A stretch of DNA of 6,097 nucleotides from Gammaproteobacteria bacterium (GTDB lineage Bacteria > Pseudomonadota > Gammaproteobacteria > Competibacterales > Competibacteraceae), in contig JAIFNF010000291.1 of assembly GCA_020047885.1 (NCBI GenBank), forward strand, positions 1-6,097, written 5' to 3'. A model generated the notes under the pieces. That model ran no database searches. It was given only the letters and a program-made list of their open reading frames with translations, and had not been told where the DNA came from. Made by a program: the position numbers and the translations under genes. Shown here piece after piece: positions 1 through 5,572 of this stretch (the first letter of the stretch is position 1; every line of letters starts with the position of its first letter).

Positions 1-222
1 GCCATTCCGCGCATCCGTGACTTTCGCGGTTTCAGCGCCAAGGCGTTTGACGGGCGCGGCAATTACAGCCTGGGTGTGCGGGAACAGATCATTTTTCCGG
101 AAATTGACTACGACAAGATCGACGCGATTCGTGGTCTCGACATCACCATCACCACGACGGCGCGGACCGATGAAGAAGGCCGCGCCCTGCTGGCCGCATT
201 CAATTTCCCGTTCCGGAACTGA
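1..222 (+). CDS. rplE: 50S ribosomal protein L5 (uL5), 3' part only
   Basis: This is the C-terminal 73 residues of L5, open from the first base in frame 1 and ending at TGA 220-222. L5 sits in the central protuberance of the large subunit, binds 5S rRNA and contacts the P-site tRNA. The visible part contains the family-typical segments [31 protein letters not shown] and [11 protein letters not shown], and ends in [11 protein letters not shown], all close to the E. coli C-terminus. Full-length L5 is about 179 residues, so roughly 105 residues lie upstream of the window. rpsN follows after 11 bases, with its Shine-Dalgarno site overlapping this stop codon. In E. coli the S8 repressor-binding site is near the rplE start, which is outside this window and cannot be checked. 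Confidence 0.97.
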   Translation, partial: AIPRIRDFRGFSAKAFDGRGNYSLGVREQIIFPEIDYDKIDAIRGLDITITTTARTDEEGRALLAAFNFPFRN

Positions 223-224
223 GG
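221..224 (+). promoter_or_regulatory. Ribosome-binding site of rpsN (supports a GTG start)
   Basis: GAGG overlaps the TGA stop of rplE and lies 9 bases before GTG 234. It is the only good Shine-Dalgarno match here. The overlap suggests that rpsN translation is coupled to termination on rplE. Confidence 0.7.
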
Positions 225-233
225 ATTCAGTCT

Positions 234-539
234 GTGGCAAAACTGAGCATGATTAACCGCGAGATCAAGCGGGCGCGTATTGTCAAGCAGTATGCCGCGA
301 AGCGGGCCGAGTTGAAGGAAACCATCCGCGATCCGGCCAATAGCGATGAGCAACGGCGGGAAGCGCAGCAAAAATTGCAGGCGCAGCCCCGCGATGCCAG
401 TCCGAGCCGGCTGCATAACCGGTGCCGGCTGACCGGACGGTCGCATGGTTTCTATCGCAAGTTCGGCTTGGGCCGGAACAAGCTGCGCGAAGCGACCATG
501 CGCGGTGATGTTCCCGGTCTGCGCAAAGCCAGTTGGTAA
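234..539 (+). CDS. rpsN: 30S ribosomal protein S14 (uS14), long zinc-free form
   Basis: S14 is a late-assembly protein of the 30S head, near the A and P sites. The product is 101 residues, the same length as E. coli S14. The start is GTG 234: it gives [10 protein letters not shown], matching the conserved MAKxSM N-terminus, whereas the in-frame ATG at 249 would remove it. Residues 53-60 (RDASPSRL) and 61-81 (key residues N62, R63, C64, R65, T67, G68, R69, H71, G72, F73) form the family signature, and the C-terminus GLRKASW is conserved. Only one cysteine (C64) is present, so this is the long C-minus type without the CxxC zinc site of short S14 proteins. It is followed by a 102-base gap, the longest in the window. 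Confidence 0.98.
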   Translation: MAKLSMINREIKRARIVKQYAAKRAELKETIRDPANSDEQRREAQQKLQAQPRDASPSRLHNRCRLTGRSHGFYRKFGLGRNKLREATMRGDVPGLRKASW

Positions 540-581
540 GTCCGTCAATCGAGCTATTTCCACCACCAGTTTTTAAGTTCA

Positions 582-613
582 TGGGGTTGTTCCGCCGCGA
601 AGCGGTGACCCCA
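582..613 (+). promoter_or_regulatory. Strong RNA hairpin in the rpsN-rpsH gap
   Basis: TGGGGT (582-587) pairs perfectly with ACCCCA (608-613). Inside it, CGCCGC (593-598) pairs with GCGGTG (602-607), with one G-U pair, around a GAA triloop, leaving a five-base bulge at 588-592. An alternative inner pairing is CCGC 592-595 with GCGG 602-605 around a six-base loop. No U-run follows, so it is not an intrinsic terminator. It ends 11 bases before the rpsH Shine-Dalgarno region. Possible roles are control of rpsH translation, an mRNA-processing or stability element, or a scattered palindromic repeat. I do not see the bulged S8-binding core known from E. coli spc mRNA, so an S8 site is not supported. 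The pairing is seen; a function is inferred. Confidence 0.6.
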
Positions 614-641
614 CGACTGACCCTGTGGAGTTATTTGCAGA

Positions 642-1040
642 ATGAGTATGAGCGATCCCATTGCGGACATGCTGACCCGCATCCGTAACGCCCAAAGCGC
701 CGCTAAAACCCAGGTGACGATGCCGGCTTCCAAAGTGAAGGCGGCCATTGCCCAGGTGTTGCGCGACGAGGGCTATATCACTGACTTTGCGGTCGCGCCG
801 ACTGATCCCGGTAAGGCGGAACTGACCGTCGTCCTCAAGTATTTCGAGGGTCGGCGGGTTATCGACCGGATTGACCGGGTCAGCAAACCGGGCCGGCGGG
901 TATTTTGCGGCAAGGATGACTTGCCCAAAGTGATGAACGGATTAGGGGTAGCGATCATTTCGACGCCTCGGGGTCTGATGAGCGACCGCGCTGCGCGTGC
1001 TGCGGGTCATGGCGGCGAAGTGCTGTGCTTTGTGGCCTAA
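642..1040 (+). CDS. rpsH: 30S ribosomal protein S8 (uS8)
   Basis: S8 is a primary 16S rRNA-binding protein of the central domain and, in E. coli, the translational repressor of the spc operon. The product is 132 residues (E. coli 130). The start [18 protein letters not shown] matches the family N-terminus, which selects ATG 642 over the in-frame ATG 648. A Shine-Dalgarno match (TGGAG, ending at 630) is 11 bases upstream, somewhat long. The N-terminal domain covers about residues 1-65. The C-terminal RNA-binding motif [13 protein letters not shown] is at 107-119, and the C-terminus GGEVLCFVA is typical. C89, in [11 protein letters not shown], replaces a position that is basic in E. coli (RIYKRKDELP). 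rplF follows after 13 bases. Confidence 0.98.
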   Translation: MSMSDPIADMLTRIRNAQSAAKTQVTMPASKVKAAIAQVLRDEGYITDFAVAPTDPGKAELTVVLKYFEGRRVIDRIDRVSKPGRRVFCGKDDLPKVMNGLGVAIISTPRGLMSDRAARAAGHGGEVLCFVA

Positions 1041-1045
1041 AGGAG
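1041..1045 (+). promoter_or_regulatory. Ribosome-binding site that fixes the rplF start
   Basis: AGGAG begins directly after the rpsH stop codon and lies 8 bases before ATG 1054, an ideal distance. The in-frame upstream ATGs (997 and 1009) lie inside rpsH and have no comparable site. This supports ATG 1054 and hence the N-terminally extended L6. Confidence 0.8.
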
Positions 1046-1053
1046 CAACCGCA

Positions 1054-1626
1054 ATGGCAAGTCTCATCAAGGAAAAGAAAATTCGCACCTCGCGGGTCGG
1101 CAAGAAACCCATCCCGGTGCCGGCTGGCGTCGATGTGAGTATTGTTGGCCAGCAGGTCGCGCTCAAGGGCAAAAATGGTGCAGCGGAATTGCTGGTGCAT
1201 CCCTGGGTCGCGGTCGAGCGCGATGGCGAAGAGCTGAAAGTCAGCCCCCGGGTCCTAACCAACGAAGCCAAGTATCGGGCAATGACCGGCACCATGCGGG
1301 CCTTGCTCAACAACATGGTGGTTGGCGTGACCGATGGATTCCAGCGCAAGCTGCAACTGGTTGGGGTTGGCTACAAGGCCCAGGCACAGGGCAGCGTGTT
1401 GAATCTGACCCTTGGTTTCTCCCATCCAGTCGAGTTCAAGATTCCGGATGGCATCGCCATTCAAACGCCGACTGCGACTGAAATCATGATCCGGGGCGTA
1501 GACAAGCAACAGGTTGGCGAAGTCGCCGCCCAAATTCGCGCCTATCGGCCGCCGGAACCCTATAAGGGCAAGGGTGTGCGTTATGCGGGTGAGACCATCA
1601 TCCTGAAAGAAGCCAAGAAGAAGTAG
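1054..1626 (+). CDS. rplF: 50S ribosomal protein L6 (uL6) with N-terminal extension
   Basis: L6 binds 23S rRNA near the base of the L7/L12 stalk and the sarcin-ricin loop, where elongation factors act. The product is 190 residues against 177 in E. coli. Two L6-type alpha/beta domains run from about 23-95 and 100-180. Conserved segments include PVPAGVDV (21-28), RALLNNMVVGVTDGF (82-96), LQLVGVGYKA (100-109), LGFSHPVEF (120-128) and the signature PEPYKGKGVRY (167-177), with a lysine-rich end KEAKKK. The E. coli protein begins at the counterpart of S13 (SRVGKKP here). The first 12 residues, MASLIKEKKIRT, are therefore an extra basic segment; the strong Shine-Dalgarno site before ATG 1054 and the lack of an ATG, GTG or TTG at the shorter position argue that it is translated. 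rplR follows after 9 bases. Confidence 0.97.
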   Translation: MASLIKEKKIRTSRVGKKPIPVPAGVDVSIVGQQVALKGKNGAAELLVHPWVAVERDGEELKVSPRVLTNEAKYRAMTGTMRALLNNMVVGVTDGFQRKLQLVGVGYKAQAQGSVLNLTLGFSHPVEFKIPDGIAIQTPTATEIMIRGVDKQQVGEVAAQIRAYRPPEPYKGKGVRYAGETIILKEAKKK

Positions 1627-1635
1627 AGACTGAGC

Positions 1636-2010
1636 ATGGACAAGAAAGCAGCCGACAAGAAAACCGCCCGCTTGCGGCGCGGGTTGCGAACCCGCTACAA
1701 GATTCGGGAACTCGGCGTGTGCCGCCTGTGCATTCATCGCACCCCCCGGCATATCTACGCCCAGATCATCATTCCGGCAGAGACCGGCGATCGGACTTTG
1801 GCCGCCGCGTCTACCCTGGAGCCAGCCCTGCGCCAGGCGCTTAAAAGCACCGGTGATGTTACCGCGGCCAAGGCGGTAGGTCAGGCGATTGCGGAGAAGG
1901 CCAAAGCAGCCGGGATTACCCAGGTGGCTTTTGATCGTTCGGGCTTCAAGTATCACGGTCGGGTCAAGGCCCTGGCTGACGCCGCCCGCGAACACGGTTT
2001 GCAGTTTTAA
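1636..2010 (+). CDS. rplR: 50S ribosomal protein L18 (uL18)
   Basis: L18 binds 5S rRNA together with L5 and anchors it in the central protuberance. The product is 124 residues against 117 in E. coli. The basic N-terminal arm (1-24) is followed by the core motif [10 protein letters not shown] (34-43), and the family C-terminus from [12 protein letters not shown] (99-110) through [13 protein letters not shown] (112-124) is almost identical to E. coli. The extra length comes from a five-residue repeat at the N-terminus (DKKAA then DKKTA) and a two-residue insertion near 48-53. C29 and C32 form a CxxC in GVCRLCIH, where E. coli has GATRLVVH; a metal site is not implied. ATG 1636 gives the conserved MDKK start. 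The Shine-Dalgarno match is modest (GAGA 1626-1629, touching the rplF stop). Confidence 0.97.
   Translation: MDKKAADKKTARLRRGLRTRYKIRELGVCRLCIHRTPRHIYAQIIIPAETGDRTLAAASTLEPALRQALKSTGDVTAAKAVGQAIAEKAKAAGITQVAFDRSGFKYHGRVKALADAAREHGLQF
1639..1668 (+). repeat. 15-bp tandem duplication at the start of rplR
   Basis: Two adjacent 15-base units, 1639-1653 and 1654-1668, match at 13 of 15 positions and share GACAAGAAA exactly. They encode DKKAA and DKKTA. The duplication is in frame and accounts for the five extra N-terminal residues of L18 relative to E. coli. Confidence 0.7.
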
Positions 2011-2019
2011 GGAGCAGAT

Positions 2020-2529
2020 ATGGCGACGAACGTGGAAAGTTCCCAAAACAGCGACGGCCTGCAGGAAAAACTGATCGCCGTCAACCGCGTAGCCAAGGTG
2101 GTCAAGGGCGGGCGGCAGTTTGGCTTTACCGCGCTGACGGTAGTTGGCGATGGCAATGGCCGGGTTGGTCTGGGGTATGGCAAGGCCCGCGAAGTGCCCA
2201 TGGCGATTCAGAAAGCGATGGACAAGGCCCGCAAAAACATGAGCAAGGTGCCGCTCAACGGCGTCACCCTGCAATACCCGGTCACGGCCCATCATGGCGC
2301 GGCTCAGGTGTTCATGCAGCCGGCTTCGGAAGGCACCGGCATCATTGCCGGTGGCGCGATGCGGGCGGTATTTGACGTGGTCGGGGTCAAGGATGTGCTA
2401 GCCAAGTGCATTGGCTCGCGTAATCCCATTAACGTGGTGCGGGCGACCATTCACGGCCTGAGTACGATGAAGTCGCCAGACTACCAGGCGGCCAAACGTG
2501 GCAAAAGCGTGGACGAGATTCGGAGTTAA
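2020..2529 (+). CDS. rpsE: 30S ribosomal protein S5 (uS5)
   Basis: S5 lies at the 30S shoulder by the mRNA entry channel, contacts S4 and S8, and influences decoding accuracy and spectinomycin sensitivity. The product is 169 residues (E. coli about 167). The double-stranded RNA-binding-like domain spans about 14-77, with the conserved stretch [13 protein letters not shown] (22-34) that contains the loop altered in spectinomycin-resistant mutants, then [14 protein letters not shown] (37-50) and YGKAREVP (53-60). The C-terminal domain contains [20 protein letters not shown] (98-117) and NPINVVRAT (135-143). No deletion is apparent in the spectinomycin loop. ATG 2020 is set by AAGGAG at 2009-2014, which overlaps the rplR stop. 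The first 13 residues ([13 protein letters not shown]) are variable in the family. Confidence 0.98.
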   Translation: MATNVESSQNSDGLQEKLIAVNRVAKVVKGGRQFGFTALTVVGDGNGRVGLGYGKAREVPMAIQKAMDKARKNMSKVPLNGVTLQYPVTAHHGAAQVFMQPASEGTGIIAGGAMRAVFDVVGVKDVLAKCIGSRNPINVVRATIHGLSTMKSPDYQAAKRGKSVDEIRS

Positions 2530-2534
2530 GACGC

Positions 2535-2720
2535 ATGGCCGACAACAAATTGAAAGTGACGCTGGTTAAAAGCGCGCATGGCCGGCTGGCTAATCACCGG
2601 GCTTGTGTGCGCGGACTGGGGTTGCGCCGAACCCACAGTACTGCGGTGGTCATCGACACCCCGGAAAATCGGGGCATGATCCGCAAGGTGTCCTATCTGC
2701 TCAAGGTCGAGGAGGCCTGA
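2535..2720 (+). CDS. rpmD: 50S ribosomal protein L30 (uL30)
   Basis: L30 is a small large-subunit protein that binds 23S rRNA. The product is 61 residues (E. coli 59) with the single-domain family pattern: [11 protein letters not shown] (7-17), the signature GLGLRRTHS (27-35), DTPENRGMI (41-49) and the C-terminus [13 protein letters not shown] 2535 is five bases after the rpsE stop; the Shine-Dalgarno match GGAG (2522-2525) lies inside the last codons of rpsE, so the two genes are probably coupled. L30 is absent from some bacterial groups, so its presence fits a proteobacterial gene order. Confidence 0.97.
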   Translation: MADNKLKVTLVKSAHGRLANHRACVRGLGLRRTHSTAVVIDTPENRGMIRKVSYLLKVEEA

Positions 2721-2723
2721 ACC

Positions 2724-3158
2724 ATGCGTCTTAATACCCTCAAACCGGCTGCCGGCAGTCGTCCAGACAAGCAACGGGTCGGACGCGGCATCGGTTCTGG
2801 CCTTGGCAAAACCAGTGGGCGCGGCCATAAAGGCCAGCACGCCCGCGCTGGCGGTTATCATAAAGTTGGCTTTGAAGGCGGTCAGATGCCGTTGCAGCGG
2901 CGGTTGCCCAAACGTGGCTTCCACTCGATGACCGCCAAGGAGACTGCCGAAGTGCGGCTGGCGGCACTGGATAAGGTGAATGCTGAGGTCATCGATCTGG
3001 CGGCGCTCAAGTTAGCCAATCTGATTCCGATCTTCGCCAAAAAAGCCAAAGTGATCGTTTCCGGCAAGCTGGATAAGCCGGTGACTCTGCGTGGTCTGGC
3101 GCTGACCAAAGGCGCCCGTGACGCGGTGCTGGCGGCTGGCGGCACGATCCAAGAGTAA
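2724..3158 (+). CDS. rplO: 50S ribosomal protein L15 (uL15)
   Basis: L15 is a late-binding large-subunit protein whose extended N-terminal arm threads into 23S rRNA. The product is 144 residues, equal to E. coli. The start [12 protein letters not shown] is conserved. A glycine- and arginine-rich arm follows: [19 protein letters not shown] (20-38), then [18 protein letters not shown] (49-66). The C-terminal globular domain carries the family signature from V120 through G140 (key part [18 protein letters not shown], 123-140). ATG 2724 is three bases after the rpmD stop. A strong GAGGAGG site (2709-2715) is built from the last rpmD codons (Glu-Glu-Ala), so one stretch serves as both coding sequence and ribosome-binding site. 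Confidence 0.98.
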   Translation: MRLNTLKPAAGSRPDKQRVGRGIGSGLGKTSGRGHKGQHARAGGYHKVGFEGGQMPLQRRLPKRGFHSMTAKETAEVRLAALDKVNAEVIDLAALKLANLIPIFAKKAKVIVSGKLDKPVTLRGLALTKGARDAVLAAGGTIQE

Positions 3159-3163
3159 TTGCG

Positions 3164-4492
3164 ATGGCCGCTGCCCTGCCGGATCTCGGCAAAATGACCG
3201 AACTGCGTCAACGCCTGCTGTTTCTGCTGGGGGCGCTGGTGGTGTTTCGTATTGGCGCTCATATTCCGGTGCCAGGCATCGATCCGACGGCCATGGCGCA
3301 GTTGTTTGATCAACAGCGTGGCACCATCCTCGACATGTTCAACATGTTTTCGGGTGGCGCTTTGGGTCGGTTGAGCCTCTTCGCTCTCGGCGTGATGCCT
3401 TACATCTCGGCGTCCATTATCCTGCAACTGATGTCGATGGTGGTGCCTGCGCTCGAACAGTTGCGCAAGGAAGGCGGTGCGGCCGGGCGTCACACCCTGA
3501 CTCGCTATACCCGCTATCTGACCGTGGTGTTGGCGGCATTCCAGGCCATCGGCGTCAGCATTGCTTTGCAGAACCAGATGGCGGGTGGCGCATCGGTGGT
3601 GATTGCTCCCGGCATCGGCTTCATGATGACGGCGACTATCACGCTGGTGACCGGTACCCTGTTCCTGATGTGGCTTGGCGAGCAGGTGACTGAGCGTGGC
3701 ATTGGCAACGGCATATCCATGATTATTTTCGCTGGCATCGTCGCGGGACTGCCGCAAGCCGTTGGCGGTACTCTGGAGTTGGCCCGCACCGGCGAGCTGC
3801 ATGTCATCCTGGTGCTGTTTTTGTTGTTGTTGTCGGTAGTGGTCACCGGATTTGTGGTCTTTGTCGAGCGCGGTCAGCGCCGGATTACGGTCAACTACGC
3901 CAAACGCCAGCAGGGCCGGAAAGTGTATGCCGCCCAGACCACCCATTTACCGCTGAAACTGAATATGTCGGGAGTCATCCCGCCGATCTTCGCCTCGAGC
4001 CTGATCCTGTTTCCGGCGACCTTGGGCAGTTGGTTCGGTAATGCTCCGAATATGGAGTGGTTGCGGGATATCAGTTCGGCGTTGTCACCCGGACAACCGC
4101 TGTATGTCTTGCTTTATGCGGGGCTGATTATCTTTTTCTGCTTCTTTTATACGGCGCTGGTCTTTAATTCCAAGGAAACCGCGGACAACCTGAAGAAGTC
4201 CGGAGCGTTCATTCCCGGTATCCGTCCGGGTTTACAGACGGCGACTTATATTGACAAGGTATTGACCCGGCTGACTCTAGTGGGCGCTGCCTACATCACT
4301 GTGGTCTGTTTGCTGCCCGAGTTTTTGATTCTGTACTGGCGGGTGCCCTTCTACTTTGGTGGAACATCGCTGCTGATTATTGTAGTCGTGGTGATGGATT
4401 TTATGGCTCAGGTTCAGGCGCACCTGATGTCGCATCAGTACGAGAGCCTGTTGAAAAAAAGTAGTTTCAAAGGCCAAAGTCTGCTGCGCTGA
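3164..4492 (+). CDS. secY: Protein translocase channel subunit SecY
   Basis: SecY is the pore subunit of the SecYEG translocon in the inner membrane; with SecA or translating ribosomes it exports or inserts proteins. The product is 442 residues (E. coli 443). Ten membrane segments can be placed at about 17-37, 72-94, 114-136, 147-171, 182-202, 212-235, 265-286, 310-334, 367-387 and 394-415. The plug region (57-70) contains [13 protein letters not shown]; pore segment two contains MPYISASII (78-86). The cytoplasmic loop [20 protein letters not shown] (234-253) and the loop with [14 protein letters not shown] (336-349) and PGIRPG (351-356) are ribosome and SecA contact regions; R354 corresponds to functionally important R357 of E. 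coli. ATG 3164 has only a weak site (AAGAG 3151-3155, 8 bases away). Four consecutive TTG leucine codons occur at 3821-3832 in segment six. Confidence 0.98.
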   Translation: MAAALPDLGKMTELRQRLLFLLGALVVFRIGAHIPVPGIDPTAMAQLFDQQRGTILDMFNMFSGGALGRLSLFALGVMPYISASIILQLMSMVVPALEQLRKEGGAAGRHTLTRYTRYLTVVLAAFQAIGVSIALQNQMAGGASVVIAPGIGFMMTATITLVTGTLFLMWLGEQVTERGIGNGISMIIFAGIVAGLPQAVGGTLELARTGELHVILVLFLLLLSVVVTGFVVFVERGQRRITVNYAKRQQGRKVYAAQTTHLPLKLNMSGVIPPIFASSLILFPATLGSWFGNAPNMEWLRDISSALSPGQPLYVLLYAGLIIFFCFFYTALVFNSKETADNLKKSGAFIPGIRPGLQTATYIDKVLTRLTLVGAAYITVVCLLPEFLILYWRVPFYFGGTSLLIIVVVVMDFMAQVQAHLMSHQYESLLKKSSFKGQSLLR

Positions 4493-4545
4493 TTGAAGCC
4501 ATTAACTAGCGCTGTTATTTAGACGACGCTTGTCGAATTGAATCT

Positions 4546-4549
4546 GGAG
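4546..4549 (+). promoter_or_regulatory. Ribosome-binding site that fixes the rpmJ start
   Basis: GGAG lies 7 bases before ATG 4557 but only one base before the in-frame ATG 4551. It therefore favours 4557, which also gives the universal MKVRASVKK start of L36. Confidence 0.75.
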
Positions 4550-4556
4550 AATGACG

Positions 4557-4670
4557 ATGAAAGTACGCGCCTCGGTAAAGAAAATTTGCCGCAATTGCAA
4601 AATCATCCGCCGCGACCGCGTAGTGCGGGTGATCTGCAAGGATGCCCGCCATAAACAGCGGCAGGGATAA
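4557..4670 (+). CDS. rpmJ: 50S ribosomal protein L36 (bL36), zinc-binding form
   Basis: L36 is the smallest large-subunit protein and binds 23S rRNA through a zinc-ribbon-like fold. The product is 37 residues: [20 protein letters not shown], then [17 protein letters not shown]. The zinc ligands are visible as C11, C14, C27 and H32, giving CxxC-x12-C-x4-H; E. coli L36 has one more residue before the histidine. The KHKQRQG-type C-terminus is present (RHKQRQG). The gene is the last of the spc operon in gammaproteobacteria. Gaps on both sides (64 and 99 bases) are larger than in the packed upstream genes. Here the L36 is the zinc form although S14 is zinc-free. ATG 4551 is a less likely alternative start adding two residues. 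Confidence 0.97.
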   Translation: MKVRASVKKICRNCKIIRRDRVVRVICKDARHKQRQG

Positions 4671-4684
4671 ACCAACAATTCTGA

Positions 4685-4714
4685 TTGATTTTGCAGCGCT
4701 GACCCAAGTAAACT
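4685..4714 (+). promoter_or_regulatory. Candidate sigma70 promoter of the alpha operon (rpsM-rpsK-rpsD)
   Basis: TTGATT (4685-4690) matches four of six bases of the -35 consensus, and TAAACT (4709-4714) matches four of six of the -10, with an 18-base spacer. C-rich sequence (CCCGC, 4715-4719) follows the -10, resembling the GC-rich discriminator of stringently controlled ribosomal promoters. The position matches the known alpha-operon promoter between rpmJ and rpsM in E. coli. The start of transcription would be near 4720-4722, about 50 bases before rpsM. Confidence 0.4.
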
Positions 4715-4769
4715 CCCGCTTCTTTGCGCGGACGAATCACTTGGCTGGCGATGGGAGGAGTTTCAAGGC

Positions 4770-5126
4770 ATGGCCCGTATTGCAGGCATCAACATTCCGG
4801 TCAATAAACACGCGATCATCGCGTTGCAGGCTATTTATGGCATCGGCGCGACCCGAGCCAAGCAGATTTGCGCGGCGGTCCAGGTTCCCCCGGATCGCAA
4901 GGTGCGGGATTTGGATGAGGCCCAGGTCGACGCGCTGCGCGCTGAAGTCGGCAAGTACGTCGTAGAAGGCGATTTGCGCCGTGAAGTATCGATGAGTATC
5001 AAGCGACTGATGGATGTGGGCTGCTACCGGGGCCTGCGGCATCGGCGTGGCCTGCCGGTGCGGGGTCAACGTACTCGCACCAACGCCCGGACGCGCAAGG
5101 GTCCGCGCCGCGCAATCCGCAAGTAG
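4770..5126 (+). CDS. rpsM: 30S ribosomal protein S13 (uS13)
   Basis: S13 sits at the top of the 30S head, forms intersubunit bridges with L5 and 23S rRNA, and its basic tail reaches the P-site tRNA. The product is 118 residues, as in E. coli. The start [10 protein letters not shown] is universal, followed by the helix-hairpin segment [12 protein letters not shown] (23-34), [20 protein letters not shown] (76-95) and the signature [14 protein letters not shown] (93-106), ending in the basic tail [13 protein letters not shown] 4770 has a strong site, GGGAGGAG (4753-4760), 9 bases upstream. It opens the alpha operon; in E. coli S4 represses translation here through an mRNA pseudoknot. I could not identify an equivalent structure by eye. 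Confidence 0.98.
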   Translation: MARIAGINIPVNKHAIIALQAIYGIGATRAKQICAAVQVPPDRKVRDLDEAQVDALRAEVGKYVVEGDLRREVSMSIKRLMDVGCYRGLRHRRGLPVRGQRTRTNARTRKGPRRAIRK

Positions 5127-5167
5127 ACGCCTGAGTTTTCTGTAAATCCGCTGGCATAGGTCGGAGC

Positions 5168-5557
5168 ATGGCAAAACCGGTTACCAAAACGCGCAAGCGC
5201 GTCAAAAAAAATGTGGTGGATGGCATTGCGCATGTCCACGCCTCGTTCAACAACACCATCATCACGATTACTGACCGTCAGGGCAACGCCTTGGCATGGG
5301 CTACCTCGGGTGGATCGGGTTTTCGCGGTTCCCGCAAAAGTACCCCGTTCGCTGCGCAGGTCGCTGCCGAGCGGGTTGGCAATGTGGTGAAGGAGTACGG
5401 CGTCAAGAATCTGGAAGTCAACGTCAAGGGTCCAGGCCCGGGTCGCGAATCGGCGGTTCGTTCGTTGAACGCTGCCGGATTCAAGATTATGAGCATCGTG
5501 GATGTCACGCCGATTCCCCATAACGGCTGCCGTCCCCCGAAACGTCGGCGCGTCTAG
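5168..5557 (+). CDS. rpsK: 30S ribosomal protein S11 (uS11)
   Basis: S11 lies on the 30S platform, binds 16S rRNA next to S6/S18 and S21, and lines the mRNA exit near the anti-Shine-Dalgarno region. The product is 129 residues, equal to E. coli. Conserved parts are [20 protein letters not shown] (21-40), [20 protein letters not shown] (47-66), the signature region 82-100 ([14 protein letters not shown], 82-95) and [16 protein letters not shown] (114-129). N119-G120 corresponds to the Asn-Gly site where isoaspartate has been reported in E. coli S11. ATG 5168 gives the conserved MAKP start. The best Shine-Dalgarno match, GGAG 5163-5166, is only one base from the ATG, so AGGT 5158-5161 (six bases away) may be the one used. 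A run of eight A (5204-5211) encodes the KKN near the start. Confidence 0.98.
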   Translation: MAKPVTKTRKRVKKNVVDGIAHVHASFNNTIITITDRQGNALAWATSGGSGFRGSRKSTPFAAQVAAERVGNVVKEYGVKNLEVNVKGPGPGRESAVRSLNAAGFKIMSIVDVTPIPHNGCRPPKRRRV

Positions 5558-5560
5558 TCC

Positions 5561-5565
5561 AGGAG
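5561..5565 (+). promoter_or_regulatory. Ribosome-binding site of rpsD (supports a GTG start)
   Basis: AGGAG lies 7 bases before GTG 5573 and three bases after the rpsK stop. It sets the start of rpsD at a non-ATG codon. Confidence 0.75.
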
Positions 5566-5572
5566 TTTTACC

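Noticed and set aside
581..688. Possible 35-residue leader peptide starting inside the hairpin before rpsH (MGLFRREAVTPRL...)
   Set aside because: There is no Shine-Dalgarno sequence before ATG 581, the frame overlaps the first 47 bases of rpsH, and no attenuator-like codon run is seen.
997..1053. Upstream in-frame ATGs (997 and 1009) for rplF
   Set aside because: They lie inside rpsH, lack a good ribosome-binding site, and would add 15-19 residues unrelated to L6; ATG 1054 has an ideal AGGAG.
1255..2295. Long minus-strand open frame (346 codons) opposite rplF, rplR and rpsE
   Set aside because: It spans three conserved genes and their junctions with no recognisable domain; it is a shadow of their codon bias.
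2882..3946. Long minus-strand open frame (354 codons) opposite rplO and secY
   Set aside because: It lies wholly opposite conserved genes, its translation is rich in H, Q and R as expected from the antisense of GC-rich coding DNA, and it has no recognisable family motif.
4493..4521. Possible promoter ahead of rpmJ: TTGAAG, 17 bases, TGT-TATTTA
   Set aside because: The -10 matches only three of six bases; the extended TG is suggestive, but the overall fit is too weak to annotate.
4524..4535. Small hairpin CGAC-GCTT-GTCG between secY and rpmJ
   Set aside because: Only four base pairs and no U-run follows, so it is neither a terminator nor a convincing regulatory element.
5204..5211. Run of eight A in rpsK (and seven A at 4454-4460 in secY) as frameshift sites
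   Set aside because: Both encode lysine-containing stretches within full-length, conserved proteins, and there is no sign that a shifted product is used.
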